From Sthenelais limicola (Eukaryota; Annelida; Polychaeta; Phyllodocida; Sigalionidae): a DNA stretch of 64,000 nt. Each line of letters begins with the position of its first letter. Within the stretch, counting starts at the first letter, position 1. Of the stretch, positions 1 to 9,481 are shown in pieces. The DNA lies in the NCBI GenBank assembly GCA_942159475.1, contig OW804094.1, positions 61,934,966 to 61,998,965 on the forward strand, in the 5' to 3' direction. The notes beneath the pieces were generated by a model. That model was not told the origin of the DNA and searched no databases. It was given only the letters and a program-made list of their open reading frames with translations. Made by a program: the position numbers and the translations under genes.

Positions 1-652
1 CATTCATTCTGTCCTTATCACTCATTACCCGCAAACGCCTGGTAGAGTATAATTTTCCTGGCTTAACTCCCAGGGGCCGTAGGAGTCTATCACATTTCTC
101 GTATATAGCCAGCAAATGCCATTCCACCTCCAAACGATGATCAGGCAACTGCATTGGATACCTGACACAAGGGGCCAAAAGCCAAAACGAGTATAATTTA
201 ATACACAGGACCGACGCGTTCCTGATATTTATTTTACTATGCTGCAGCATTGCTATCAAATTCAGAGACCGAGCAAAGTTTCAGAAACGGTAGCCTGTGT
301 CATCTGGCAGCGCTCCCCGTCAGATAATCTCATCTGTTTTTAACCTATGCCCAGGGTCTAGGTGGATCATCTCCCTCATCTTGTTTTTAGTTACTAAATT
401 TATGCATCAGTATACTTGGTCGCTCCCGCCCCTTCCTCCCCCCATTTGCCTGGATCAGTCTATGTCCCGCGTTGCCATAGTCACCTCGCATGCCTGTCTT
501 ATATGGTACAGTGTATCCCCGGGGACGCCGCTATATTTATTTCATGTTATTTATACTAATATACCCTGTCCCTGGATCACCCCTGTCATTCACATATATT
601 CAAACAGAACTTAGACACAGAAACTTGTACATGACTACCTTACATGACTCTT
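1..652. other. non-coding stretch
   Basis: No convincing gene is visible. Open frames on the plus strand (about 300-800) have no recognisable motif and uneven composition, so I treat them as chance. If the minus-strand Gypsy element at 4.7-11.6 kb is complete, its missing left LTR could lie beyond the left edge, and this stretch could then be element sequence; nothing seen here decides it. Confidence 0.4.
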
Positions 653-718
653 TTAACCCATTCACAGCTGAACGTCACAAAGTGTGTGTGTCTAAAAAAC
701 GTTATTGCATCGCTATGA

Positions 719-766
719 TTGACGTCATAGGACGACGTCATAGGACGACGTCATGTCCTATAAAAA
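719..766 (+). promoter_or_regulatory. CRE-like triplet followed by TATA box
   Basis: A palindrome-like TTGACGTCAT at 719-728 is followed by two further GACGTCA cores (734-740, 747-753) with 13-bp spacing, then TATAAAAA at 759-766. GACGTCA is the core bound by CREB/ATF-type bZIP factors. This is a promoter-like arrangement on the plus strand inside the TTAA-flanked element; any transcript would run into the small open frame at 931-1164. Function is inferred only from motifs. Confidence 0.4.
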
Positions 767-930
767 CGGGAGGTGGTGACATATGCCTCACATAAAAATA
801 ACATTAATTTTTGTTTCTCATCTCCTGGATTTATTAATGCGTATATAGTGTTCAAACTACAGGCTTGCTTAGAGGACATATAGGACTGAAGGCAGGCACT
901 GGAAAAATCATTTCAAACAATTATATATAG

Positions 931-1164
931 CCAGAAATAAATGGCAAATCTTGCTGCATCTCGCTGCAGGGAAACAATATCAGACGTCGTCATAAATGGG
1001 TGACAGCACGCACATGGGTATCTGAAGGAAAATCCTATTTATTCAATTTAAAATACAATGATTACATTGATGTGATACCACAGGATACTAAGAGGCATTG
1101 GATATCTAACTTTGACAGCTTATTTTGTGAATATCAACGCAATATCTTTAATTATGAGACCTGA
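931..1164 (+). CDS. unassigned 77-codon open segment, exon-like
   Basis: The frame is open from just after TAG (928-930) to TGA at 1162-1164, with no ATG at its start. The upstream sequence TATATAG/CCAG could be a splice acceptor, so this may be a terminal exon. The translation has balanced composition (basic RRRHKW, then aromatic and acidic residues near DYIDVIPQD, ending FNYET) and does not look like repeat translation. I recognise no domain. It may be a transposon-derived fragment, since it lies inside the TTAA-bounded element, or chance. Confidence 0.2.
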   Translation, partial: PEINGKSCCISLQGNNIRRRHKWVTARTWVSEGKSYLFNLKYNDYIDVIPQDTKRHWISNFDSLFCEYQRNIFNYET

Positions 1165-1393
1165 ATGTGTTACCATTATGAACTGAAGTCGTCTGCATTG
1201 TGACGTAATGTTTTCCCACCATGTGTAATCTAATGAATACATGCTATTTTGTGTTGCCATGGCAATGGTATTATTTTAAAACAATATCTTTTATGAAAAA
1301 TGTAGTCAACATAGAAGATAATCCTGAAAGCAGATTTTGAATATGTAAAATAGTAAAAAAAATATAACTGTTTTTAGAATATAACATGCTCAT

Positions 1394-1529
1394 AATGCCT
1401 GGAGGCATTATCCGTTTTTTCCCATGTATTGCAGGTAATGCCTGAAGGCATTATCCGTTTTTTCCCATGTATTGCAGGTAATGCCTGAGAGCATTATCCG
1501 TTTTTTCCCAGGGAATGCCTGAAGGCATT
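1394..1529. repeat. tandem repeat built on AATGCCTGAAGGCATT palindromes
   Basis: Four copies of a 16-bp palindrome-like core start at 1394, 1437, 1480 and 1514. The first three are spaced 43 bp apart and separated by a conserved ATCCGTTTTTTCCCATGTAT linker; the last spacing is shorter. The array sits just inside the right terminus of the TTAA-flanked element. A related but diverged set (TGCCTCAAGGCA) sits in the same position of the element at 21684-22563. Confidence 0.85.
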
Positions 1530-2210
1530 ATTAGTATTTAATGGGTTAATACTCAGTTCACTTTGTCCTAACTATAGTCATCTTGTCTCCCCAAACCCTG
1601 TTGACACGGCGATATATGTAGAGATATCTTTTTTCCCGCAAACATCGGATCTCAAATCAGCAGACGAACAATATCGTACATACCGCCGGCCACGACCTCA
1701 CATGTTCCCACGTATCCATATCTACTATAACACTTATTAAGCTGACACCGATTTCAATTTCTCAGCGTTTTTTGTCAACCTGTCACCTTTTGATAGAAAC
1801 TTTCTGCTTTCAATCCACCTTTCACACCCCTTCCACTATGTCTTATCAATGACTCATCAACTATCCCCTACTATAATCTCTTCCAATTATATGGTTTTCC
1901 AATTTATGTATTCTAAAAAAAAAATTTCTCATCACCCGCTCGCCTCTTATCTTATAAAACGTCACGTGTTTTCTGATCCCATGACCCGGCAATGACTCGA
2001 CCCCAGTTCCTCCCACTCATTCATTTATTACGTCAATCAATTCTTTCTAGCCAATTGGTGTCTCCTTATAACCATATTAGGGTGGTGTCTATTATTAGCT
2101 AAATCCCTCACTTCATCAACTCTAACCATCGCTGCACCTCCTCCTTCGCCTTTTGACCCCAGCTTTCATTTCTTCTACTTTCTCATATATATCTTATATT
2201 TTTGGAAACC

Positions 2211-2396
2211 ATGCCAGGCCGTGAGCTTCACCTGGTCATAGACGACGATGTGATCGTGGTCGAGCGCGATATCTGGACGCTGGGTGACCTGGCTCACCTT
2301 CTAGCTCACGGGCTGGTCCTGAAGGCAGCTCGCTGGCTATGTCGCAGGGCGTTTGGCTTGGTCGCCAGGGCTTTTCGGCGTTGGTGGGCCCTGTAG
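2211..2396 (+). CDS. small basic ORF, unknown
   Basis: A 61-residue frame starts at the ATG in AAACCATGCCAGG, about 20 bp after an AT-rich TATA-like stretch (2186-2202). It has an acidic N-terminal part (DDDVIVVERD), a hydrophobic middle and an Arg-rich C-terminus with several RR pairs. No known domain is seen. A strong plus-strand splice donor (CTG/GTAAGT, GT at 2589-2590) lies 190 bp downstream, so this could be in a first exon. The flanks 1550-2200 and 2397-2742 show nothing else I can name. Confidence 0.25.
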   Translation: MPGRELHLVIDDDVIVVERDIWTLGDLAHLLAHGLVLKAARWLCRRAFGLVARAFRRWWAL

Positions 2397-2742
2397 TCAG
2401 CGAGCAGCATGTTTTTAGTTCATAGTTAATTCTAGTTCCAGTAGTTTTGTAGTTTATTAATAATATATTTCCTTTTAGTAGTTTATTTTATTCAACAAAT
2501 ACCCATATTTACCCTAGACCCCTGCCTTCTTTTCTATGCACCTTCTTACCTTCTGCACCTGAACCACACAACCTCTCCTGCCTCACTGGTAAGTCGCCTC
2601 TTCCTCTTTCCTTTCTTCCTGATTATAAACCTCTCCTTGTTTTGGAAATGCTCTGGCTGTACATACATTTATACCCCCATAATGATTGTTCACTATAACC
2701 CTTTAGAACCTCTGCATTTCTATTTATTCATAGTATGATATC

Positions 2743-3912
2743 TCACCTACCCTTTGAAACCGGTATCCACTCCTCCAGGGTTTTCTTAGCCCAACTCCAT
2801 CGTTCACACGTCAGTCTTCTCAATTCAGTAACTGTCATTCCTGTATTACATGCCAACAACTTAATTATAATATCCCTATGGTAGTTGCAAGAGCTCATTT
2901 TTAACATCGTCCCAACGAAATAGCTCTTCATCATTGAAAGGTATATGTATTGCTGCTTCCGTGATCGATTTTTCCAGCACATATGATTAATGGCTCTTCT
3001 TGCCATTCTATCCGGCATTTCTTCAACCAAGAACCGAGAAGCTTCCCACCAAATATCCCTTAAATGTGATTCCATCTCAATTCTCCTTCTAGCGTTAGCT
3101 CCTCTAAACCTTAGGTGCGCTTTCTGCATGTACAATCGCGCCAATCTAATTACCTTTATCACCTCTGCCCTCTCTCCCCGAGTTATAGGTCTAGACATTG
3201 CCTTCGATAATGAGTATTCAATGCTCCCGTCAGCTTTACACTGTATCCCAACCCGTCTCCTGACACAAACACCTTCTCACTACCCATAAGTGAATGCACT
3301 TACCTTCACTCTTGCCCATGCGCTTGGACACAGCTCCTTAATGTTAAGCAGGTCCACCTCTTCTGTAAAAATTGCGTGAATCTGATCTGCTGGGATGAAA
3401 GTCAGGCCACTTATATATTGATAAAGAATCGTCCTATCACACCGTTCATATGCCACTCGTTTCTCCTCCACTTCTAACGACAAAATATTACATAACAACC
3501 GACGTACTAGCACGTGGGCGATATATCTATGCTGCTGGTTTCTCGTTCTAGCCAACGGGAACACATTCATGATGCTTTCTAGCTTGTTGCTTGGCAATCC
3601 CAAATCCGAATACATGTGCCACAAATACCATTCATTTGCCAGCCTTCTTTCGGGACATCCTCCGTATCTATGAGCTGGATTTATGATAAATAGTCGCACC
3701 AGCCTTATTATTAAACGTTCTATGTTGCACATATCCTGTACCCTTCTCGCTGCATCATGCAACGTATCCATTGCCTTAATATGAACGGCGGTGAGCGTCC
3801 CTGCTTTCCTACTCAGTGCCACCTTTCCCTGGCAACCTTCATCCCATCTTATTTTTAATTGCTCCTCCTCCCTACCATCTTCCGGGCAGCTGACACCCTG
3901 GCCCTTCCCCAT
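2743..3912 (-). CDS. unrecognised two-exon ORF downstream of Gypsy pol
   Basis: Two minus-strand open frames (3912 to about 3280, and 3240 to 2743) share one phase and are joined cleanly by a 63-nt candidate intron. The donor AAG/GTAAGT ends exon 1 at 3304, the acceptor ATACAG ends at 3241, and the join is phase 0. Exon 1 gives about 203 residues starting MGKGQG, exon 2 about 165. The product is helical and rich in Arg, Leu and Trp, with no signal peptide, membrane segment or domain I recognise. Exon 2 ends at an AG/GTGAGA site (GT at 2746-2745), so a further exon is possible. Its place 0.8 kb after pol, same strand, is where an envelope-like or accessory ORF would sit. It could instead be an unrelated gene. 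Confidence 0.4.
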
Positions 3913-3932
3913 AATTCAACTCCAAGCCTGAC

Positions 3933-4124
3933 TTATTGGAGCAGCTTATTTTGCTCTTTCCATGTGTTCCTCATATCCCACCCATCCCCCCCTTTTTGCG
4001 TATTCTGACCATACCCATTTACCTTCGTGAAACACAATCTTTCTAATTCAAGTTTCTGCTGCGCCCGGGACTTCTCATTGTTTGTGGATACGCGATTATA
4101 TTCTGCCTCATGTCTCTCGCTCAT
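3933..4124 (-). CDS. small charged ORF between Gypsy pol and the two-exon ORF
   Basis: A 63-residue highly charged frame (Glu, Lys, Asn, Gln) without a recognised domain lies 20 bp upstream of the two-exon ORF in another frame. It could be a leader, a part of the same accessory gene before splicing, or chance. Between it and the pol stop (4125-4720) I see only non-coding sequence with two copies of AATCATGACAT (near 4266 and 4305) and a purine-rich stretch on the minus strand. Confidence 0.2.
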   Translation of the reverse strand: MSERHEAEYNRVSTNNEKSRAQQKLELERLCFTKVNGYGQNTQKGGDGWDMRNTWKEQNKLLQ

Positions 4125-4720
4125 TCCTCCTTTTATTTCTATCCAACTACATATAGTATATGTCTTTCACTTGTCATGAGAATTTTTAGTGATAATTTCT
4201 TTTTACCCTTTTTCTCGGATAAGCAAAGCTTCCTTAGTTGCTCTATGACATTAGTTTCTTAGGAAATAATCATGACATCTATGAGGATATTGTCATTGTC
4301 AGACAATAATCATGACATTAATTTCTCAACCCTCCTTGCTTCTCCTTAACCCAACGCGAATCTGAGCCCGAACAGGAGCCGTTTAGTTAGTTTTTTATTC
4401 TCTTTTTCTCACTCTCAATTCCAACCCAACCTCCTTTTATTCACCCCCGATTAAACCCAATTTCTCCGAGATAACTCCCTGTACCAGACGCGGCCCGCCC
4501 CCATTCACTCCTCCGTATTACTTTCATATGAAACCACTGTCGCTGCTCTCGCAGCACTCGCCTCGTGGTTACAGCCCTATAACCACTACAGCTGTTTAAG
4601 AATGTAAACACCGCGTCTGCACAAGCCCCACATGTCTATATACTGTCGATGCGCCCTTGCCAAGGCACTACGTACTACACCCATTTCATCTATTCTATTA
4701 ATTTACTGTGTATCCCTATC

Positions 4721-7700
4721 TTATAGTTCTTCCTCTCCCTCATCTCCAGGCCAATTGTGGCCTATCTCCTCCGTGCAGGTAATGTCCTGCCACCCCTTTT
4801 CGTCCAGCGGGCCCTCCTCTTCGTATTCGTGCATAGGTACTAAGTCAGGTGACAACAGTCTCTCCATAAAGTGACTGGTCTTAGCTATACTGACCGGTTT
4901 CAAATGAGAGACATGCACTGGTTTAGGCAATGTTGCTCCAGTATCCATCCTCCTCAGTCTAGCCGTGCACCCTGTGGGTCTAGCACAGATGACAAAGGGG
5001 CCACAGAAATTCTTTTGCAACTTGTACGCAGTTCCAGGTTGGAGGAGGCGATTCACCTTCATGTATACCAACGATCCTGATTTCAACTTGTGTGCATTTG
5101 CCTGCCTATCATAATACTCTTTCATTTTTGCCTGTGACGTTAGTAATGCCTCCCGAGCCAGGTCCCCATAGACTTCTTGTTTCTCAACAATCTTGCCCAG
5201 CTGCTCCAAAAGGGGCTTCATTTCTCCCTCGTATTCCTTCAATACATTTTCGTGGGGAAGTCGTGGGAATCTCCCATACATTAGCAGATAAGCTGGGTAG
5301 TTTGTCGTGCTTGAATCCGACGCATTCATTGCAAATACAATCGGGGCCACAAATTGGCACCAATTCTTTTGATCCTTATCCACGTATGCTCTCAGGGCTG
5401 TCTTAAGGCTGCGATTAAATCTCTCTATTTGACCTTGTGTCTTAGGATAGTAACTCGATCCAAAGACTTGCCTAATCCCCATTACTGTACAGAAATTTCT
5501 GAACAATTTGCTCGTAAATGAAGAACCGTTGTCACTGAAAAGAGTACATGGCACGCCCAACACAGCCACTACGTGCTCAAAGAACTCAGGTATCAAGGTT
5601 TCAGACTTTATGTCCTTTGTTGGCCACGCTACACAGAACCTTGTAGCCACGTCACAGACCGTGTGCACATATTTATAGCCTCTGCCTGATTCAGGCAGTG
5701 GGCCTATAGTGTCAATTTCGATAGCATCCCATGGCACCTGCGACAGCTCCTTAACAGTCATAGGCACCTTGATAGGATCAGGATTTGGTTTTACCTCCAA
5801 ACATTTCTGACAAGACCCTATATACTCGCTTATGTCCCTAGCCATAGATGGCCAGTAGTAACGTGGTGAAGCTATGCTAAGCATCTTTTTTACACCCAAA
5901 TGCGCGCCTAGACCGACGTCATGTATTTGATGTAATAATTTTTCCACCATTGACTGTGGGACCACTAACTGCGCTCTCTCTTCTATCTGGGCTTTTCTCG
6001 TCCTTGATGGTACCCTGTACAAAATGCCGCCTGATAGCAAGAAGCAGTCGTGTTGTAATAAAATTCCCCTCGCTCTCGTGTTATCCTTAGGAAGCTTTTC
6101 TCTCTCTATGTAATTTGTCATGTCGCTGCAAAACTCGTCAGTTATTTGCTCCTTCGCAAACACTTTTCTCGTACCCAAAGTCCCATACTCCGTGATAAGC
6201 TTTTCATAGAACGCAGTATCAGTGATTTGCACTTCCCGCACTCTTACTCCCTTTCTTCTCCTCTCTCTCTGATACTTACCAACCAATGATGGGACTCCTA
6301 GAGTTTTTCTCCTTCTTGAAACTCCTTTGTGGATTAGGGCTGTCCCCCCTGGTGTTTCCTCCTCAGCTTCCATCTGTTCCTCCTGTGCTGGCGTTTCCTG
6401 GTTATCAGACTGACTATCATCTTCCCCGGAGTCTTCCTCGCCTAAATTCTTTGCTTTGTCTCTTTCCTCAATCCACAGCGCCATTCTTCTCGTTACAGGT
6501 GGGTTTTTCCTAGTAATCATCATTATTTGCTCTCCTGGCGTGCCCAGGCGTGTCACCACTGTGCCATCGACTTGTGGGAAGTCTTTATCATCATCATCGC
6601 TTGGTGCTGTGTCTCGCTCTGGCTCTGGTGCACCTACCTGGATAATAGGCGTGTCATCCTTTTCGTCTCGCCTTTTATTTCTGAGACGCCCATTTTTTAA
6701 GATTGACGGTCTCCTATACTTTCTGATGGGCGATGCTTCCAGTACCTCCTCCTCATCAAAGAATCGGATATGATTTACCGCCTTAAACCTTACCTGCCTC
6801 TGTTGTTGGCCCAGCTCCTCTTTAGCTGTAATGCCATCCCCAAAATATGGCATTCTCGATAAAATATCGGCTGTGATGTTGCATTTCCCTTTGATGTGCC
6901 TCAAGGTGAAATCAAAATTGCTGAACCAGTCGATCCATCGTGCCATTCTTCCTGTAAGGTCCTGTTTAGCGTTCAAGGCTAGTAATGCCGCATGATCAGT
7001 GTATACCTCAAAGTGACTGCCCAGAACGTAGTGCTTAAACTTTTCCAAGCCATACCGGACCGCCACCAGTTCCTTTTCTGTCGCCGAAAAATTTTGTTCT
7101 GCTGAAGACAGACTTCTTCCTGCAAACGCAACCGGCCTATGGAAGCACTTATCATGAAGCTGTGTCAGGACGATGCCTATACCGACCCGAGACGCATCAC
7201 ACCAGATAGTGAACCCTTTAGAATAATCAGGGTATCTTAGAACGACATCTTCGCACATTGATCGCTTTACCGCTTTAAACGCTCTATCTGCCTCTGTATT
7301 CCACTGAAAACGCTCTTTTCTACCAAGCTTTTTTGTCAGCTGGTACAAGGGGACCATCTTTTCTGCAAACCCAGGAATGAATGTCCTGTAGTAATTTGCT
7401 AGGCCGTTAAAGGCCCTCATTTCCCTGACAGTTTTTGGTATTGGGTATGAACGTATTATACGAACCTTCTCTGGATCTGGCTGTAGCCCATCTCTTGTTA
7501 CCACAAACCCCAGAAATTGCATTATTTCATACCCAAACGCACATTTTTCTGCTCTGAATTTAAGTTTCGCCTCCTGGAAGGCCTGCAATACCTCTTCCAC
7601 GTGCCGCAAATGTTCCTCCCATGTCTGTGATGCTATAATCACATCATCCATGTAGGGTAGTGCATTTGGGACATATTTCAACACGCTTTCAATCACCGAA

Positions 7701-9391
7701 TGAAACGCTTTTGGCAACGTTTTAAGTCCCATCGGCATGACCTTGTACTGAAACACCCCTCTGGGTGTGACAAAACTAGTCTTGGGCTTGTCCTCTGGCC
7801 TTAAAGGCACTTGAAAAAATCCTGAATGGCAATCCAGCTTGGAGAAAAATCTTCCCCCCAGTCCCCCGACGTTTTCCAACGTCTCGTCTGCTGATGGGAA
7901 GACCCTACATTCGTTCTTTATACATTTATTAATTTTTCTGTAGTCTATGACAATTCTATATTTTCTGTCCTGTTTTGCAGCTGCCTTCCCTTTTTCCACC
8001 AGGAAGCATGGCGCAGCAAATTCAGACTCGCCATTCGTTCGTTCAATAATGCCCAAGCGCATCTGCTCCTCCAGCATTGTTTCCAGTACCCTTGTCATAT
8101 GAGGGTTGGTACGGTATGGGTTTCGAATAGGGGCCACGTAATCCTCTTTCAATTCTATTTTATGTGCGAAAATGTCAGTTGTCGAGATCGGCGAATCTTT
8201 TGTGGCGAAGACCGCGCGGTAACGCTGTAGCAGACTTGCCATACTTAGTTTCTGCTCCGCCAACTTATCGCCTAGGGTGTAATCAACCCTAGTCTGACTG
8301 CATGTTGTGCTACCCACCTCCTCGATTGGCCGCTCCGATTGGCCGGAAACCCCTGTTTTTACATAGTCATCTTCATTGACCACTGAAAACGCTGCTAAAA
8401 CAGAACCCTTTCCCAATTTTATTGGCGTGTTTGCTGCGTTAAATAAGGTAACCGGTATATTGTTCCCCCCCCGCTGTGGCCTTACGAGGGCTCTTTTGAC
8501 CGCAAATGGGACCTGCACACATCTTTTCAAATTGTCAACTACTCCTACTGCATGATTTAAATTTTGATGCGCCGAAACCACTGCCATACAAGTAAATTCT
8601 GATTTTGGAGGTATTAATTTTGGTTTAGTCAATCTAACGGTGTAATGGTCAGGATCTTGGATTTGGAAGTCAATCTTGGCCTTTCTTGCTTTCAAGAAAT
8701 CGACTCCTATGATACACTGAAGGGATAAACCCTTCACAACGTAAAACCATGCGTTAGTGTGAGCATTTCCAATGTTAATAGACAATAACACCCTTTCATT
8801 CGACTTGTGGCGCCCCCCGTCGGCTGTGTAAATAACCAGATATGTCTGTACACGGCGAAGCAGCGCCCCTTTTTCCTGCACTACTTGGTTTAACGTATCA
8901 GTCGAAATACAACTGATACTAGCTCCGGTGTCCACTAGGCAGCTAATTTTTGCCGAGCCAACTGTGCAAATTGTTCTGCAGTTTTCCAGTTGGACTGTCA
9001 CCTTACCCGCATCACTGTCCTGTAATACTAGGCGCGAGGAACGATCCTCACCCTCTTTATGATTAACTCTACTGTTTTGTGTCACCTCTTTATGTTTACT
9101 CAAGGACATCAATCCCTTTTCCTTTTTCGTCTGAAGTTTCAATTCCTGCGCTGCTCTATCTTTTTCACGCTTTTCCCTTTTTTCATCCTGTAACTTCCAT
9201 CTTCTCTTCTTCTGGTTCCACCTCTTTCTTACTGCTCTCTTCACCTCCCTTTCCCGGAAGGCCATCTCCTGCACCTCCTGAGTTCCTTTCTCCTGGCTCA
9301 TACTTATGTCACTATCATCTATTGAAACTGAACTCCCGCTTTCATCCTCTTCAGATTGGTCCTCCCTTTCCGCCGGTATGGCTGGCGACAT
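4721..9391 (-). CDS. Ty3/Gypsy Pol polyprotein (protease, RT, RNase H, integrase)
   Basis: A single intact 1556-residue frame. An acidic/basic coiled-coil-like N-terminus (about 1-130) leads to an aspartic protease with DTGAS (D154). The reverse transcriptase carries YMDD at 580-583, RNase H has its first Asp near 732 and a TDHAAL motif, and the integrase has an HHCC zinc-binding region followed by D1227, D1287 and E1323, the D-35-E spacing expected for retroviral-type integrases. A charged insert of roughly 200 residues, rich in Asp, Glu, Lys and Arg, lies between RNase H and the integrase zinc domain and is unusual. No chromodomain was recognised. The frame is open upstream of the Met to about 9480, overlapping the end of gag. 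Confidence 0.95.
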   Translation of the reverse strand: MSPAIPAEREDQSEEDESGSSVSIDDSDISMSQEKGTQEVQEMAFREREVKRAVRKRWNQKKRRWKLQDEKREKREKDRAAQELKLQTKKEKGLMSLSKHKEVTQNSRVNHKEGEDRSSRLVLQDSDAGKVTVQLENCRTICTVGSAKISCLVDTGASISCISTDTLNQVVQEKGALLRRVQTYLVIYTADGGRHKSNERVLLSINIGNAHTNAWFYVVKGLSLQCIIGVDFLKARKAKIDFQIQDPDHYTVRLTKPKLIPPKSEFTCMAVVSAHQNLNHAVGVVDNLKRCVQVPFAVKRALVRPQRGGNNIPVTLFNAANTPIKLGKGSVLAAFSVVNEDDYVKTGVSGQSERPIEEVGSTTCSQTRVDYTLGDKLAEQKLSMASLLQRYRAVFATKDSPISTTDIFAHKIELKEDYVAPIRNPYRTNPHMTRVLETMLEEQMRLGIIERTNGESEFAAPCFLVEKGKAAAKQDRKYRIVIDYRKINKCIKNECRVFPSADETLENVGGLGGRFFSKLDCHSGFFQVPLRPEDKPKTSFVTPRGVFQYKVMPMGLKTLPKAFHSVIESVLKYVPNALPYMDDVIIASQTWEEHLRHVEEVLQAFQEAKLKFRAEKCAFGYEIMQFLGFVVTRDGLQPDPEKVRIIRSYPIPKTVREMRAFNGLANYYRTFIPGFAEKMVPLYQLTKKLGRKERFQWNTEADRAFKAVKRSMCEDVVLRYPDYSKGFTIWCDASRVGIGIVLTQLHDKCFHRPVAFAGRSLSSAEQNFSATEKELVAVRYGLEKFKHYVLGSHFEVYTDHAALLALNAKQDLTGRMARWIDWFSNFDFTLRHIKGKCNITADILSRMPYFGDGITAKEELGQQQRQVRFKAVNHIRFFDEEEVLEASPIRKYRRPSILKNGRLRNKRRDEKDDTPIIQVGAPEPERDTAPSDDDDKDFPQVDGTVVTRLGTPGEQIMMITRKNPPVTRRMALWIEERDKAKNLGEEDSGEDDSQSDNQETPAQEEQMEAEEETPGGTALIHKGVSRRRKTLGVPSLVGKYQRERRRKGVRVREVQITDTAFYEKLITEYGTLGTRKVFAKEQITDEFCSDMTNYIEREKLPKDNTRARGILLQHDCFLLSGGILYRVPSRTRKAQIEERAQLVVPQSMVEKLLHQIHDVGLGAHLGVKKMLSIASPRYYWPSMARDISEYIGSCQKCLEVKPNPDPIKVPMTVKELSQVPWDAIEIDTIGPLPESGRGYKYVHTVCDVATRFCVAWPTKDIKSETLIPEFFEHVVAVLGVPCTLFSDNGSSFTSKLFRNFCTVMGIRQVFGSSYYPKTQGQIERFNRSLKTALRAYVDKDQKNWCQFVAPIVFAMNASDSSTTNYPAYLLMYGRFPRLPHENVLKEYEGEMKPLLEQLGKIVEKQEVYGDLAREALLTSQAKMKEYYDRQANAHKLKSGSLVYMKVNRLLQPGTAYKLQKNFCGPFVICARPTGCTARLRRMDTGATLPKPVHVSHLKPVSIAKTSHFMERLLSPDLVPMHEYEEEGPLDEKGWQDITCTEEIGHNWPGDEGEEEL

Positions 9392-9437
9392 TCCAACCGG
9401 CTCTTCTACTGAAAATTCTGCCGATACACTCCGTTTT

Positions 9438-9481
9438 TTACCACACCAGTTGTTTTTGGTGTTTGAATGCCTGTTCTCTTA
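9438..9481 (-). other. gag/pol overlap requiring a +1 frame change
   Basis: The gag stop TAA (9440-9438) lies in the context TGG-TAA-AAA-AC. The pol frame, one nucleotide forward, reads GGT-AAA-AAA-CGG here and is open from about 9480 to the pol Met and beyond. The overlap is about 40 nt. Either ribosomes shift +1 at or before the stop, or pol starts independently at 9391, 46 nt after gag. The sequence does not decide. Confidence 0.5.

Larger units (their letters stand above)
657..1545. mobile_element. TTAA-flanked short element (piggyBac-like MITE candidate)
   Basis: The 889-bp interval begins TTAA-CCCATT (TTAA at 653-656) and ends AATGGG-TTAA (TTAA at 1546-1549). TTAA target duplications and termini starting CCC are hallmarks of piggyBac-superfamily elements. 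The inverted match is short (about 6 bp plus TTAA), so chance is possible. Support comes from a second element at 21684-22563 of nearly the same length (880 bp) with the same CCC terminus, TTAA flanks and palindromic tandem repeats near the right end. No transposase is visible inside. Confidence 0.45.

Noticed and set aside
1394..1529. possible CRISPR array (regular palindromic repeats)
   Set aside because: Only four units, repeat-like linkers in place of unique spacers, and a eukaryotic context; it is a tandem repeat at a transposon end.
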